Assembly: GCF_003710905.1 (NCBI RefSeq)
Contig: NZ_RHHV01000008.1
Location: forward strand, 1-64,000
Length of the DNA: 64,000 bases
DNA from: Brevibacillus parabrevis
GTDB taxonomy: Bacteria; Bacillota; Bacilli; Brevibacillales; Brevibacillaceae
Direction: 5' to 3'
The stretch's first letter is position 1. Each line of letters begins with the position of its first letter. Positions 36,565-46,553 of the stretch are shown here, piece after piece. The translations under genes and the position numbers were made by a program. Below the pieces are notes generated by a model, which made no database searches, was not told the origin of the DNA, and saw only the letters and a list, made by a program, of their open reading frames with translations.

Positions 36565-38709
36565 ATGCAATGTGAAATCTGCAAACAACGACAAGCAACT
36601 GTGTCCGTCCATATACGCGTGCAAGACAAACAGCAAGCCTACAACCTGTGCCGGGAGTGCAATGCCAAGCTCGGCAGCAAAATGGGAGTAGGGATGGGCT
36701 TCAGCCCGTTCTCTTCCTTCTCCGGTCTGGACGACTTCCTGCAAGGCTTCGCACAAGCGCAGGCCCATGCAAAAGGCGGTCAACAGCCGAACATGAAGGG
36801 ACAGGCGACAACTGCGGACAGAGGCGGCCTTCTGGACGAACTGGGGCGCAATCTGAACGATGCGGCCCGCGCAGGGCTGATTGATCCGGTCATCGGACGC
36901 GACCAGGAAATCGAGCGTGTGATCGAGATTTTGAACCGCCGCAACAAAAACAACCCGGTGCTCATCGGGGAGCCGGGTGTAGGGAAGACGGCAATTGCCG
37001 AAGGTCTGGCCTTGCGCATTACGGAAGGTCAAGTGCCTGCCAAGCTGAAAAACAAGCAAGTGTACGTGCTGGACGTGGCTTCTCTGGTCGCAGGCACGGG
37101 GATTCGCGGACAATTCGAGGAAAAGATGAAGCAAGTGATTGCCGAGCTGCAATCGCGCAAAAACGTCATCCTGTTCGTGGATGAAATTCATTTGCTGGTG
37201 GGAGCAGGCTCTGCGGAAGGCTCGATGGACGCCGGAAACATTCTCAAGCCTGCTCTGGCGCGCGGCGAACTGCAACTGGTTGGGGCCACTACCTTAAAAG
37301 AGTACCGCGTCATTGAAAAGGATGCCGCGCTGGAGCGCCGCTTGCAGCCTGTGATGGTCAAAGAGCCGACAGTGGAGGCCGCTATCGAGATTTTGCAAGG
37401 ACTGCGTCCGAAATACGAAGCTTTCCACCAGGTCGCTTACTCCGATGACGTGCTCCGCGCCTGCGTCGAATACTCGCATCGTTACATCCAGGATCGCTTC
37501 CTGCCTGACAAGGCGATCGACCTGATGGATGAAGCCGGATCGCGGCTGAATCTCCGCTCTTCTGCGGCAGATACGAGCCAGCTGCATGAGCGTCTGGCGC
37601 AAATTAACCAGGAGAAAAAAGCAGCGACCGAGCAAGAAAATTACGAGCAAGCTGCCCGCCTGCGCGATGAGGAAGCGGAAATTCTCGGCAAGCTGGATCA
37701 GCTTGATGGGGCCGCTAATCGCACGAAAGTGGAAGTATCGGATATTCAGGAGATGATCGAGCAAAAAACAGGCATCCCTGTCCGCAAGCTGCAAAGCGAC
37801 GAGCAGGAGCGGATGAGAAATTTGGCTGCTCACCTGGAAGCCAAAGTCATCGGGCAATCGGAAGCTGTCGCACAGGTCGCCAAGGCGATTCGCCGCAGCC
37901 GCGCCGGGTTGAAGCCGAAAAATCGGCCAATTGCCTCCTTCCTGTTCGTCGGACCGACTGGCGTAGGGAAGACAGAGCTGTCCAAAGCGCTCGCCGAGGA
38001 GCTGTTCGGCACGAGAGATTCGATGATTCGCCTCGACATGAGCGAATACATGGAGAAGCATTCCGTCTCCAAGCTGATCGGTTCGCCTCCAGGCTATGTG
38101 GGGCACGAGGAAGCGGGACAGTTGACCGAGCGAGTGCGCCGCAATCCGTACAGCATCATTTTGCTGGATGAGATCGAAAAGGCGCACCCGGACGTCATGC
38201 ACATGTTCCTGCAAATTTTGGAGGATGGCCGCCTGACAGACAGCCAGGGCCGCACCGTGAGCTTCAAGGAAACGGTCATTATCGCAACGAGCAATGCCGG
38301 AGTGGCTGAGCGCAAAAAAGCGTTAGGCTTCGGCGCCGAGGAACAGCAGCCTGGCACTGTGCTTGATTCGCTGGGAGCGTACTTCAAACCGGAATTTTTG
38401 AACCGCTTCGACTCGATTATTTCTTTCGCTCATCTGGAAAAGCAAGACTTGGTGCAAATCGTGGAGCTGCTGCTCCAGGAAGTCGTGCTGAATCTCGGGG
38501 AGCAAGGAATCGAGCTTGAAGTGACAGACGCTGCCAAAGAAATGTTGGCTGAGCTGGGCTACAATCCCGCTTTCGGGGCACGCCCGCTGCGTCGCGTGAT
38601 CGCCCAGCAGGTCGAAGATGGCATCGCCGATCTGTTGATGGAGGAAGCGGATGTGCGCAAGATCGTGGTGGAAGTTGAGGAAGAAGCGATTCGCGTGAAA
38701 AAAGCATAA
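36565..38709 (+). CDS. clpE: ClpE ATPase
   Basis: A 714-aa HSP100 unfoldase of the ClpE type that feeds ClpP. N-terminal zinc finger from Cys 3, 6, 29 and 32, then a Phe/Gly/Gln-rich linker instead of the double Clp_N repeat of ClpC. AAA1 has GEPGVGKT and LFVDEIH; a coiled-coil UVR-like middle segment follows ([18 protein letters not shown]); AAA2 has [34 protein letters not shown] and a C-terminal sensor-2 GARPLRR. Regulated by CtsR (see promoter). Weak GGGGGT ribosome site before ATG 36565. Confidence 0.96.
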   Translation: MQCEICKQRQATVSVHIRVQDKQQAYNLCRECNAKLGSKMGVGMGFSPFSSFSGLDDFLQGFAQAQAHAKGGQQPNMKGQATTADRGGLLDELGRNLNDAARAGLIDPVIGRDQEIERVIEILNRRNKNNPVLIGEPGVGKTAIAEGLALRITEGQVPAKLKNKQVYVLDVASLVAGTGIRGQFEEKMKQVIAELQSRKNVILFVDEIHLLVGAGSAEGSMDAGNILKPALARGELQLVGATTLKEYRVIEKDAALERRLQPVMVKEPTVEAAIEILQGLRPKYEAFHQVAYSDDVLRACVEYSHRYIQDRFLPDKAIDLMDEAGSRLNLRSSAADTSQLHERLAQINQEKKAATEQENYEQAARLRDEEAEILGKLDQLDGAANRTKVEVSDIQEMIEQKTGIPVRKLQSDEQERMRNLAAHLEAKVIGQSEAVAQVAKAIRRSRAGLKPKNRPIASFLFVGPTGVGKTELSKALAEELFGTRDSMIRLDMSEYMEKHSVSKLIGSPPGYVGHEEAGQLTERVRRNPYSIILLDEIEKAHPDVMHMFLQILEDGRLTDSQGRTVSFKETVIIATSNAGVAERKKALGFGAEEQQPGTVLDSLGAYFKPEFLNRFDSIISFAHLEKQDLVQIVELLLQEVVLNLGEQGIELEVTDAAKEMLAELGYNPAFGARPLRRVIAQQVEDGIADLLMEEADVRKIVVEVEEEAIRVKKA

Positions 38710-38722
38710 GGGTTTGTCCCAA

Positions 38723-38760
38723 AAAGAGTCCCTGACGGCTAGACAGGGACTCTTTCTTTC
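38723..38760 (+). terminator. Terminator after clpE
   Basis: AAAGAGTCCCTG / CAGGGACTCTTT perfect 12-bp stem with a nine-base loop, followed by CTTTC. Confidence 0.88.
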
Positions 38761-38803
38761 CTAATATAGAGATAGAAGCGAGCGTTTGCGCAAAAAGAGA
38801 TTG

Positions 38804-39163
38804 CTATTGGCTTGCAAGCTGAAGATTTCGCATCGGAACCCATCCGTATTCCCGGTTGGTGGACATACACCATCCCCAGCCATTCAGCTCTTGGAGCAAC
38901 TCAACCGTATCTCCTTCATTTACATCTAGCTCTTTTGCGGAGTAATTTTCCGTAATGATGCCTTCCTTGTCCTTTGCTTGAATAATCTGTTCAGGCACCC
39001 AGCCTTCCATGCTATGGTCAAGCGTATAGCAGTACCTCCAGTTCCTCCAACCGTCGGGATCATCGTCGACTCGACCGAGTATGACGGTTTGACCTTGAGT
39101 CAATTCAATGGGGGTAGGGTAGTTTATTCGGTGCTGAATCATGACTTTATATGTTTGGCTCAT
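38804..39163 (-). CDS. SH3-like domain protein, function unknown
   Basis: A 119-aa soluble protein with two SH3-like beta-barrel repeats: the first ends in MEGWVPEQII, the second in YGWVPMRNLQL, and both contain the Gly-Trp-Val-Pro pattern. ELDVNEGDTVELLQELNGWGW is the repeat core. No signal peptide, so it is probably cytoplasmic. ATG 39163 follows AGAAAGGAG. Role unknown. Confidence 0.8.
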   Translation of the reverse strand: MSQTYKVMIQHRINYPTPIELTQGQTVILGRVDDDPDGWRNWRYCYTLDHSMEGWVPEQIIQAKDKEGIITENYSAKELDVNEGDTVELLQELNGWGWCMSTNREYGWVPMRNLQLASQ

Positions 39164-39210
39164 ATTGCAGCTCCTTTCTGAATAATGATTCAAGCCAGGC
39201 TACAAGCTGA

Positions 39211-39807
39211 TCATTCCCCTGCTTGCTTGTTGGCAGTTTGCATCAGCTGTTTTTTGGCCCGCATTTTTCGCACCAAAAGTCCGATCAGCAAAATCGGGAT
39301 CATCAGCAAGAACACGTACAGGGAGGCGTGACCGACCATATTTTCCGCCATCCGCCCGTAAAAGTAAAACAGGAAACCGACGAGGTAAAATTTCACGGCT
39401 CTGCCGATTGCGGCATAACCGATCAGCTTCCAGAGCGGATAATTCAGACAGCCGGACAAGATCGTGAATACTTTGAACGGAATCGGGGTGAAGGAGCCGA
39501 CAAAAATGGCGACTTCGCCTCTTTTTTGAAACATCTCGGTTGCCGAGTCAATCCACTCTTTTTTGAGCAGTTTGTACAGGACAGAGTGGCCGAGCAGTTT
39601 ACCGAGAAAGTAGCCGACGGGTGTACCAACCAGACACGCGATATATCCTGCGGTTGCAATCCATAAAGCAGCGGATGGATCAATCAGGCTTAATGAAACT
39701 TGCAGAAAGAATACAGGAATGGGGAAGATGACGGCGTCTGCGAAAGAATGGATGACGACTCCCCAAATGCCGTATTCCATCAAAAAATCTAAAACGTTCT
39801 GAACCAT
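39211..39807 (-). CDS. DedA/VTT-family membrane protein (YqaA-like)
   Basis: A 198-aa membrane protein with four to five hydrophobic helices and the VTT-domain pattern: a re-entrant ALWIATAGYIACLVGTPVGYFLGKLLG followed by GEVAIFVGSFTPIPFKVFTILSG. Family members act in lipid scrambling or membrane homeostasis. ATG 39807 follows AAAGGAG; upstream in-frame codons are less likely. Confidence 0.88.
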   Translation of the reverse strand: MVQNVLDFLMEYGIWGVVIHSFADAVIFPIPVFFLQVSLSLIDPSAALWIATAGYIACLVGTPVGYFLGKLLGHSVLYKLLKKEWIDSATEMFQKRGEVAIFVGSFTPIPFKVFTILSGCLNYPLWKLIGYAAIGRAVKFYLVGFLFYFYGRMAENMVGHASLYVFLLMIPILLIGLLVRKMRAKKQLMQTANKQAGE

Positions 39808-39960
39808 TTCATTCTCCTTTGTCCATCTCATGCGATCCGCCTGCTGCGACGGATAAAAATGGGTAGAGTCGTGTGGCGTAACGATGTTGTATACAAATTA
39901 AGACGGATATTCCCGAAATATGGTTACGGTTGCTGCTTTTGCAAAAACTTTTTTCTTTCA

Positions 39961-41310
39961 TTATAACCGCATCGCATGCAATACTGCCATCAACTCGTCA
40001 ATTCCTTTTTCCACCGATTCGGCCTTGGCGTTGGATACATTCAGCTTCAAAATATTTTCCCGGGGAAACAGGGGCAAATAATGCCTGTCTGCCGCTTCCA
40101 ACAAGATCGAGCGTTTTTTAGCCAGCTGGATCAGACGGGATGCGTCAACTCGCGGGTCCAGCACAAGATGCGTGTGAATCCCCGGATAAGGCAGAGGGCG
40201 AAACGCAAACAGAGCGTCAGCGCGGGCTGCATGGGCGAGCAGCGCTTCTGTCAGAAGCTTCGATCGGAGCTGATACGATTGGCGGATTTTTTGCCTGTGC
40301 CGTTCAAACATGCCGCTTTTCAAATAAATTTCCAGCGCGGCTTGGGACAGCATGGAGCTATCGATGTCCCGCAGCCGTTTGAACTGCAAAAACGACTCGC
40401 ACAGCGCATCGGGAATGACGGCGACACCGAGGCGCAGCCCGGGAAAAATGATTTTGGAATAGCTTTTCATGTAAATCGTCCGCTCGAAACGATCGTAGGA
40501 GAACAGCGGGTCTGCCTTGCTGTCATGCTCCAAATCTGCCATATGGTCGTCTTCCACGATGTAAACGTTGTAGCGGTGGGCCAGTTCGGCAATGCGCTGT
40601 TTTTCCTTGCGCGTATACGACGTTCCGAGCGGGCTGTGAAAGCGCGGCATCGTGTAAAAAAATTTGATCTTTTCTGTCCGGAAAATGCGCTCCAGCTCGT
40701 CCAGATCAATTCCTTGCGCCGTTCGCATGATCCCAGTCACCGGAATGTTGTGCATCTGCAAGTAATCGATGAACAGATGGTAGCTCGGCTGCTCGATCAG
40801 GACGGTTTCCCGCCCGTTGGGGAACGGAATCGTACACAAAAGTGACAGCGCCTGCTGAACGCCGGATGTGATGAAGATGTTCGCTGGCTTGGCAAAAACC
40901 TGATGGTTGGCCAAATGCTTGGCGATCACGGGGATGAGCGTTGGCAGCCCTTTGGCGGTGCCGTACAGGAACAGGTCGTTGCGGTATGTCTCAATCGCTT
41001 TGTTGATACAGTGTTGAAAGTCAAGGTACGGAAACACGTCAGGATCAGGGGCAGAGGTGGCGAAGTCGATGCTGTTACAGTTGTTTGGCTCGCTGTCGCG
41101 CTGCTTTTTGACGACGTAAAAGCCGCTGCGGTCTACCGAGTAGATCAGATGACGTTTCTCCAACTCGTTCAGCGCCTGGATCACCGTGCTGTTGCTGCAT
41201 TGATATTGGGTTGCCAACTCGCGGATGGACGGCAGCTTGTCGCCATCCTGGTAGGTGTTGCCCTCGATCAGCGTCTCCAACTCGTTTTGCAATTGCAAAT
41301 ATTTATGCAT
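39961..41310 (-). CDS. MocR-type (GntR-HTH/aminotransferase) regulator
   Basis: A 449-aa protein: N-terminal GntR winged helix (QDGDKLPSIRELATQYQCSNSTVIQALNE split across residues 20-50), then a fold-type I aminotransferase domain with SYSKIIFPGLRLG carrying the PLP Lys and VEDDHMADLEHD. MocR proteins sense PLP-linked ligands. ATG 41310 follows AGGAAGGG. Divergent from a DMT permease gene with 133 bp between, the standard arrangement of such a regulator with its target. Confidence 0.92.
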   Translation of the reverse strand: MHKYLQLQNELETLIEGNTYQDGDKLPSIRELATQYQCSNSTVIQALNELEKRHLIYSVDRSGFYVVKKQRDSEPNNCNSIDFATSAPDPDVFPYLDFQHCINKAIETYRNDLFLYGTAKGLPTLIPVIAKHLANHQVFAKPANIFITSGVQQALSLLCTIPFPNGRETVLIEQPSYHLFIDYLQMHNIPVTGIMRTAQGIDLDELERIFRTEKIKFFYTMPRFHSPLGTSYTRKEKQRIAELAHRYNVYIVEDDHMADLEHDSKADPLFSYDRFERTIYMKSYSKIIFPGLRLGVAVIPDALCESFLQFKRLRDIDSSMLSQAALEIYLKSGMFERHRQKIRQSYQLRSKLLTEALLAHAARADALFAFRPLPYPGIHTHLVLDPRVDASRLIQLAKKRSILLEAADRHYLPLFPRENILKLNVSNAKAESVEKGIDELMAVLHAMRL

Positions 41311-41443
41311 GAAATCCCTTCCTGGCGCATGGACTTTGTATCGGTACAGATCGTCTTTTTTTGCATTGTAGCATGATTGCCGCCCCATTACTATGAAAGC
41401 AGGAAATAATTGCTGCATAGGCAACGATTGGGGAGAGATCAGC

Positions 41444-42391
41444 TTGAAGGATCAACATAAAGCTATAGGGGCCGCACTTTTGAATGCCATGATCGTCGGC
41501 TTGTCGTTTATTTTCGTAAAAATGGCGCTGACGTCAGCCACTCCGATGGACGCGATGGCGCACCGCTTTACGATCGCTTTTGTCGCCGCGACGATTCCCG
41601 TTTTGTTCGGATGGGTCCAGCTGTCGATCAAGCCGCGCGACATTTTGGTCATTTTGCCATTGGCTTTGCTCTATCCGGCGCTGTTTTTCGGGCTGCAAAC
41701 GTTTGGACTGGTGTACACGACCGCGTCGGAAGCCGGGATCATTGTCGCCACCGTTCCGATTTTCACGATGGTCATGGCCGCTTTTTTTCTCGGCGAGACA
41801 TCTACGTGGCTGCAAAAGTTTTGTACGTTGCTGTCTGTAGCAGGTGTCGTGTTCATTTTCGCGATGAAGGGCGCAGGGGTAGGGATGGGCAGCAGCCTCG
41901 GCACCATTTTGATCTTGCTCTCGGCCTTGTCGCTCGCGGGGTATAGCGTGTTGGCGAAGAAGATGACGAAAGCCTTCCATTATATAGACGTCACGTATAT
42001 GGTTTCCGTAATCGGCTTTTTGGCCTTCAACGCGCTGGCCTTGATCCAGCATGGCGCAAACGGCACGCTGTCGGAGTTTTTCCTGCCGCTCACGCATTCG
42101 TCGTTTATTATCTCGGTGCTCTATTTGGGTGTGCTGTCTTCTTTGGTGACATCTTTCATGACGAATTTTGCCTTGTCGAAAATGGAAGCGTCGAAGATGA
42201 GTGTTTTCAACAACTTGTCAACGCTCGTGACGATTGCCGGGGGTGTGGCGCTTCTCGGGGAGCAGATCGCCTACTACCATCTGCTTGGCGCGCTCATGAT
42301 CATTCTCGGTGTCATCGGGACGAATTTCCTGGGAAAGAAAAAAGGAACCGCGGTAGACACCAACGGGAAGCTCAAATCGCAATCTTTGTAA
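41444..42391 (+). CDS. EamA/DMT-family transporter, probable MocR target
   Basis: A 315-aa protein with ten hydrophobic segments in two EamA repeats (AIGAALLNAMIVGLSFIFV at the start). I favour TTG 41444, with GGGGAG seven bases upstream; ATG 41393 has no ribosome site and would add a polar N-terminus. Divergent from the MocR gene, so it probably exports or imports the metabolite the regulator senses. Confidence 0.88.
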   Translation: MKDQHKAIGAALLNAMIVGLSFIFVKMALTSATPMDAMAHRFTIAFVAATIPVLFGWVQLSIKPRDILVILPLALLYPALFFGLQTFGLVYTTASEAGIIVATVPIFTMVMAAFFLGETSTWLQKFCTLLSVAGVVFIFAMKGAGVGMGSSLGTILILLSALSLAGYSVLAKKMTKAFHYIDVTYMVSVIGFLAFNALALIQHGANGTLSEFFLPLTHSSFIISVLYLGVLSSLVTSFMTNFALSKMEASKMSVFNNLSTLVTIAGGVALLGEQIAYYHLLGALMIILGVIGTNFLGKKKGTAVDTNGKLKSQSL

Positions 42392-42412
42392 GAACAAACG
42401 CACAGGAAAAAT

Positions 42413-42447
42413 GGAGCAGAGACTGTTGGGCTGCTCCGTTTGTTTTT
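42413..42447 (+). terminator. Terminator after the DMT gene
   Basis: GGAGCAG / CTGCTCC stem followed by GTTTGTTTTT. Confidence 0.8.
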
Positions 42448-42532
42448 GTCCGCTGACAGGAGGGACCAGCCGCAAAAAAATCAGGACCAATGCGGGTGAA
42501 ACTGTTTACAAAAGTCGACATACACGATATAG

Positions 42533-42560
42533 TTACCTAGATTGTTGCTATGAGTATAAT
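42533..42560 (+). promoter_or_regulatory. potABCD promoter
   Basis: TTACCT and a perfect TATAAT (42555-42560) spaced by 16 bp, 22 bp upstream of potA. Confidence 0.65.
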
Positions 42561-42581
42561 GACATATGGTGAGATGACGGA

Positions 42582-43568
42582 ATGAAAACGATTATTCATC
42601 TGGATTCAATTGAAAAAAGCTTTCACGGTACTGTCGTCGTCCCCTCTTTTTCTCTCTCCATTGAAGAAGGGGAGTTTTTGACGTTGCTCGGCCCCAGCGG
42701 CTGCGGCAAGACGACGCTTTTGCGGATGATTGCAGGGTTTGAGGAGCCGACTTCCGGGGATATTTTCCTCGACGAGAAGCCGCTCACCCATGTGCCGCCT
42801 TATCAGCGGGATATGAACATGGTGTTCCAGCAGTACGCCCTGTTTCCGCATATGACTGTCGAACAAAACATTTTGTTCGGTTTGAAAATGAAAAAAGTAA
42901 GTGCAGCAGAGCAAAAACAGCGCCTGGAGGAAGTTTTGCAGTACGTGCAGCTGACCGAGCTGAGAAAACGTACGCCAAAGCAACTGTCCGGCGGCCAGCA
43001 GCAGCGTGTGGCGATTGCCCGGGCGATCATCAACAATCCGCGCGTCCTTTTGCTGGACGAGCCGCTTGGCGCACTGGACTACCAACTGCGCAAAAGCTTG
43101 CAGTTGGAACTGAAAAATCTGCAAAAGAACCTCGGGATCACGTTTATTTACGTAACCCATGACCAGGAAGAAGCAATGGCCATGTCGGACCGGATCGCCG
43201 TCATGAACAAAGGACGGATCGAACAGATCGCTTCTCCTGCCGAGATTTACAACCATCCGCAGACGCTGTTCGTCGCTACTTTTATCGGGGAAAACAACAT
43301 TTTCCGCGACAATGGCACGAATACAGCTGTCCGCCCGGAAAAGATCAAGCTGTACCAGCCAGAAGCAGACAAGGACAAGCACAAAAAGCTGGGAACGATT
43401 GCTGACGCGGTATTCCTCGGCAACCTGCGCAAAGTGTTCATCCGCCTCGACGGTCAAGACATGACAGTCATGGCCCATCAGTACGCAGGAGACGGTCTGG
43501 ACTGGAAGGTGGGAGATCGGGTAGCCATTGGTTGGGCGCAGACGGACGAGGTGATCCTGACTTGTTGA
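42582..43568 (+). CDS. potA: Spermidine/putrescine ABC importer ATPase
   Basis: A 328-aa ABC ATPase: GPSGCGKTTLLRMIAGF Walker A, LSGGQQQRVAIARAI signature, LLLDEPLGALD Walker B, THDQEEAMAMSDRIAVM. A C-terminal TOBE-like domain starts near 235. First gene of a four-gene operon with both permeases and the binding protein, so polyamine import is a firm call. It overlaps potB by several bases. Confidence 0.95.
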   Translation: MKTIIHLDSIEKSFHGTVVVPSFSLSIEEGEFLTLLGPSGCGKTTLLRMIAGFEEPTSGDIFLDEKPLTHVPPYQRDMNMVFQQYALFPHMTVEQNILFGLKMKKVSAAEQKQRLEEVLQYVQLTELRKRTPKQLSGGQQQRVAIARAIINNPRVLLLDEPLGALDYQLRKSLQLELKNLQKNLGITFIYVTHDQEEAMAMSDRIAVMNKGRIEQIASPAEIYNHPQTLFVATFIGENNIFRDNGTNTAVRPEKIKLYQPEADKDKHKKLGTIADAVFLGNLRKVFIRLDGQDMTVMAHQYAGDGLDWKVGDRVAIGWAQTDEVILTC

Positions 43569-44416
43569 ACAAAAAGCCGGTAAAACTGCTCGCAGCACCC
43601 GCCCTTTTGTGGATGGGTGTGCTTTTCGTCCTGCCCATGCTTATGATTGCGCTGATGTCCTTCCTCAAAAGAGGCACATACGGGCAAGTTGTCTATGAAT
43701 TTACGCTGAACAATTACGTGCGCATTTGGGACCCGCTGTACGGGCAAATTTTTGCGGACACGCTGGTAGTTGCCATTTTGACAACGGTGTTGTCGATCGT
43801 GTGCGGCTATCCGCTTGCGTATTACATTTCCCGCCTGGAAAAGTCGTCCCAGCAAATTTGGCTGTTGCTTGTGATGATTCCGTTCTGGATCAACTTTCTG
43901 GTCCGTTCCTACGCCTGGGTGATCATCCTGCGCTCCCAAGGGGTCGTCAATACGATTTTGCAATCATTAGGGATTATTACGGAGCCATTGCCGCTTTTGT
44001 ACAATTCCGGTTCGGTGCTTTTGGGGATGGTGTACACGCTGCTGCCGTTCATGGTGCTGCCGATTTACGTGTCTCTGGAGCAGATGGATCGCCGCAAGCT
44101 GGAAGCGGCGTACGATCTGGGAGCGACTCCGTGGAGAGCTTTCTGGCACGTTACGCTGCCGATGACTAAAACAGGCGTCGTCACCGGATCGATTCTCGTC
44201 TTTGTCTCCTCGATCGGGATGTTCGTCGTGCCGGACGTGATGGGCGGGGCGAAGTCGGCCCTGATCGGAAACGTGATTCAGAACCAGTTCCTTTCGGCGC
44301 GTGACTGGCCGTTTGGCTCGGCATTGTCGATCGTGTTGATGCTGTTGTCGATGCTCCTGATTCTTCTGTACTTCCGCGCTGTCAAAGCGGGCGAGGCAAA
44401 GGAGGGGGCAGCATGA
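43562..44416 (+). CDS. potB: Spermidine/putrescine ABC permease
   Basis: A 284-aa permease with six membrane segments and the EAA-like loop AAYDLGATPWRAFWHVTLP. I set the start at TTG 43562 with GAGGTG nine bases upstream; it overlaps the end of potA, and TTG 43565 is the alternative. The C-terminus overlaps potC by ATGA. Confidence 0.92.
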   Translation: MLNKKPVKLLAAPALLWMGVLFVLPMLMIALMSFLKRGTYGQVVYEFTLNNYVRIWDPLYGQIFADTLVVAILTTVLSIVCGYPLAYYISRLEKSSQQIWLLLVMIPFWINFLVRSYAWVIILRSQGVVNTILQSLGIITEPLPLLYNSGSVLLGMVYTLLPFMVLPIYVSLEQMDRRKLEAAYDLGATPWRAFWHVTLPMTKTGVVTGSILVFVSSIGMFVVPDVMGGAKSALIGNVIQNQFLSARDWPFGSALSIVLMLLSMLLILLYFRAVKAGEAKEGAA

Positions 44417-45210
44417 AAACGTGGCGCAGACATACGCTTTCCGGTTACTCTTGGCTGATGCTGGTCTTCTTGTACTTGCCGATTGCGATTCTCGTTCTAT
44501 ATTCGTTCAATGACTCGCGGATCAACGCGACGTGGAACGGGTTTACATGGAAGTGGTACGTCTCTTTGTTTGACAACAGACAAGTCATGCAGGCGCTCAT
44601 GAACAGCCTGTCCATCGGGGTGATCAGCAGCGTGCTGGCAACGGTTTTGGGCACGGCTGCGTCGCTCGCCATCAAGCATTACTCCTTGCGCTGGCGCAAT
44701 GTCGTCAACGGGCTGATCTACTTGCCGATTGTGATTCCCGAGATCATGATGGGACTTGCCCTTCTCGTCTTGTTCAGCCAGGTGCACATGGAGCTGGGCA
44801 AGTGGACACTCATCATGGCCCACGTGACCTTTTCCATGCCGTATGTGATGGTGATCGTCTCCGCCCGCCTGGCCGATATGGGCAAAGAGCTGGAGGAGGC
44901 GGCGCAAGATTTGGGCGCTACCCCGTGGGGAACATTGCGTCATGTGACGCTGCCATTGATCATGCCCGGAATCGTCGCTGGCTTTTTGATGTCGTTTACT
45001 TTGTCGCTCGATGATTTCATTATTTCGTTCTTCGTGGCTGGTCCTAATTCGACCACGCTGCCATTGTACATTTACGGCCTGGTAAAACGCGGCGTATCCC
45101 CGGAAGTCAATGCGCTTTCGACGCTGTTGATCGCAAGCACGGTGCTGCTGGTGATTATTGCCGAGCTTTTCCGCCGCAAAGATTCCAAAAACGGTCAGAT
45201 TCACTTTTAG
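44413..45210 (+). CDS. potC: Spermidine/putrescine ABC permease
   Basis: A 265-aa six-helix permease, partner of PotB, with EAA loop EEAAQDLGATPWGTLRHVTLP. ATG within the potB stop; 45 bp before potD. Confidence 0.94.
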   Translation: MKTWRRHTLSGYSWLMLVFLYLPIAILVLYSFNDSRINATWNGFTWKWYVSLFDNRQVMQALMNSLSIGVISSVLATVLGTAASLAIKHYSLRWRNVVNGLIYLPIVIPEIMMGLALLVLFSQVHMELGKWTLIMAHVTFSMPYVMVIVSARLADMGKELEEAAQDLGATPWGTLRHVTLPLIMPGIVAGFLMSFTLSLDDFIISFFVAGPNSTTLPLYIYGLVKRGVSPEVNALSTLLIASTVLLVIIAELFRRKDSKNGQIHF

Positions 45211-45255
45211 TTGACCAGACGTATCCCATACCGATTTGGAGGTTGAGAAGAAAAA

Positions 45256-46311
45256 ATGAAACGTTTCAAATCCATGATGATCGGCGCTTTGACCGCCGTA
45301 CTCGCAGTGACAGCTGTCGGCTGCTCCTCGTCGTCCGAACCCGAGCAGCAAGTATTGAACATCTACAGCTGGGCAGACAATTTTGACCTGGATGTCATCA
45401 AAGATTTCGAGCAAAAGTACAATGTCAAAGTCAACTACGACGTGTACGGCAGCAATGAGGAAATGCTGGCAAAAATCCAGGCTGGCGCATCGGGCTACGA
45501 TTTGATTCAGCCGTCCGATTACATGGTGGCAACGATGATTCAGCTCGGCCTTCTCGAAGAGCTGAACAAAGAAAACATCCCGAACATGAAAAACATCGTG
45601 TCTACGTTCAAGACGCCTCCTTTTGACAAGGAAAACAAATACTCGCTCGTGTACACGTGGGGAATCACCGGGATTGCCTACAACAAAAAGTATGTCAAAG
45701 AAACGCCGACAAGCTGGAACGACCTGTGGAACGAAGCGTACAAAGGTCGCGTCATCATGCTGAACGACCCGCGCGAAGTGATGGGGATGGCTCTGATCAA
45801 AAACGGCTTCTCCAACAGCACAACAAACAAGGACGAGCTGGCAAAGTCGTTCGCTGATCTGAAAAAAGTGCTGCCGAGCGTCATGGCTTTTGATACGGAC
45901 AACATCAAGCAAAAAATGATCGCGGAAGAAGCGTGGATCGGTACGGTCTGGTCTGGCGACGCTGCGATTATTAACGGACAAAACCCGGACGTGGAGTACG
46001 TCATTCCAAAAGAGGGCGCGACGATCTGGGCAGACACGCTGGCGATTCCAAAAGGAGCCAAGCACAAAGATTTGGCGGAGAAATTCATCAACTACTTGAT
46101 GGAGCCGGAAGTCAGCGTGAAAAACTACGAGTCGATCGGCTACAGCAACCCGAACGAACAGGCATATCCACTGCACAGCGAAGAATATCGCGCGAACAAA
46201 ATGATCTTCCTGGACAAAGCGGATATCGCCCGCGCCGAGTGGCTGGTTGATGTCGGAGATACGTTGCAAGAATACGACCGCTACTGGACTGAGATGAAGA
46301 GCGGCCGATAA
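45256..46311 (+). CDS. potD: Spermidine/putrescine-binding lipoprotein
   Basis: A 351-aa substrate-binding protein anchored as a lipoprotein (lipobox AVGC, Cys 23). Family marks are NIYSWADNFD, YDLIQPSDYMVATMI, YTWGITGIAYNKKY and PSVMAFDTDN. It captures polyamines outside the membrane for PotABC. Operon-distal gene; terminator downstream. Confidence 0.95.
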   Translation: MKRFKSMMIGALTAVLAVTAVGCSSSSEPEQQVLNIYSWADNFDLDVIKDFEQKYNVKVNYDVYGSNEEMLAKIQAGASGYDLIQPSDYMVATMIQLGLLEELNKENIPNMKNIVSTFKTPPFDKENKYSLVYTWGITGIAYNKKYVKETPTSWNDLWNEAYKGRVIMLNDPREVMGMALIKNGFSNSTTNKDELAKSFADLKKVLPSVMAFDTDNIKQKMIAEEAWIGTVWSGDAAIINGQNPDVEYVIPKEGATIWADTLAIPKGAKHKDLAEKFINYLMEPEVSVKNYESIGYSNPNEQAYPLHSEEYRANKMIFLDKADIARAEWLVDVGDTLQEYDRYWTEMKSGR

Positions 46312-46333
46312 ACCGAATTGCCACAAGCAGAAG

Positions 46334-46378
46334 AACCGAGATGGGATGAATGAAGCATCCTGTCTCGGTTTTTGTTTT
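46334..46378 (+). terminator. Terminator after potD
   Basis: AACCGAGA / TCTCGGTT with inner GGATG/CATCC pairing, then TTTGTTTT. Confidence 0.85.
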
Positions 46379-46553
46379 GGGCACGGATGGGGTCAGGACG
46401 ATTATGGAAAAACTACTTGAATCAGGGGAAGAAGGGCGGGAACGCCAGTTTTTGCTTCAAAAAATCGTCACAGCAGATAGCCCGATGGAGCCATACAGAA
46501 AAGTAGACGAGTTTGATAGGATTAAGGACGAAAAGGCGAAGGAAGTAGGTGAT

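Noticed and set aside
46350..46553. N-terminal extension of the CopCD protein
   Set aside because: It begins inside the potD terminator and would bury the signal peptide.
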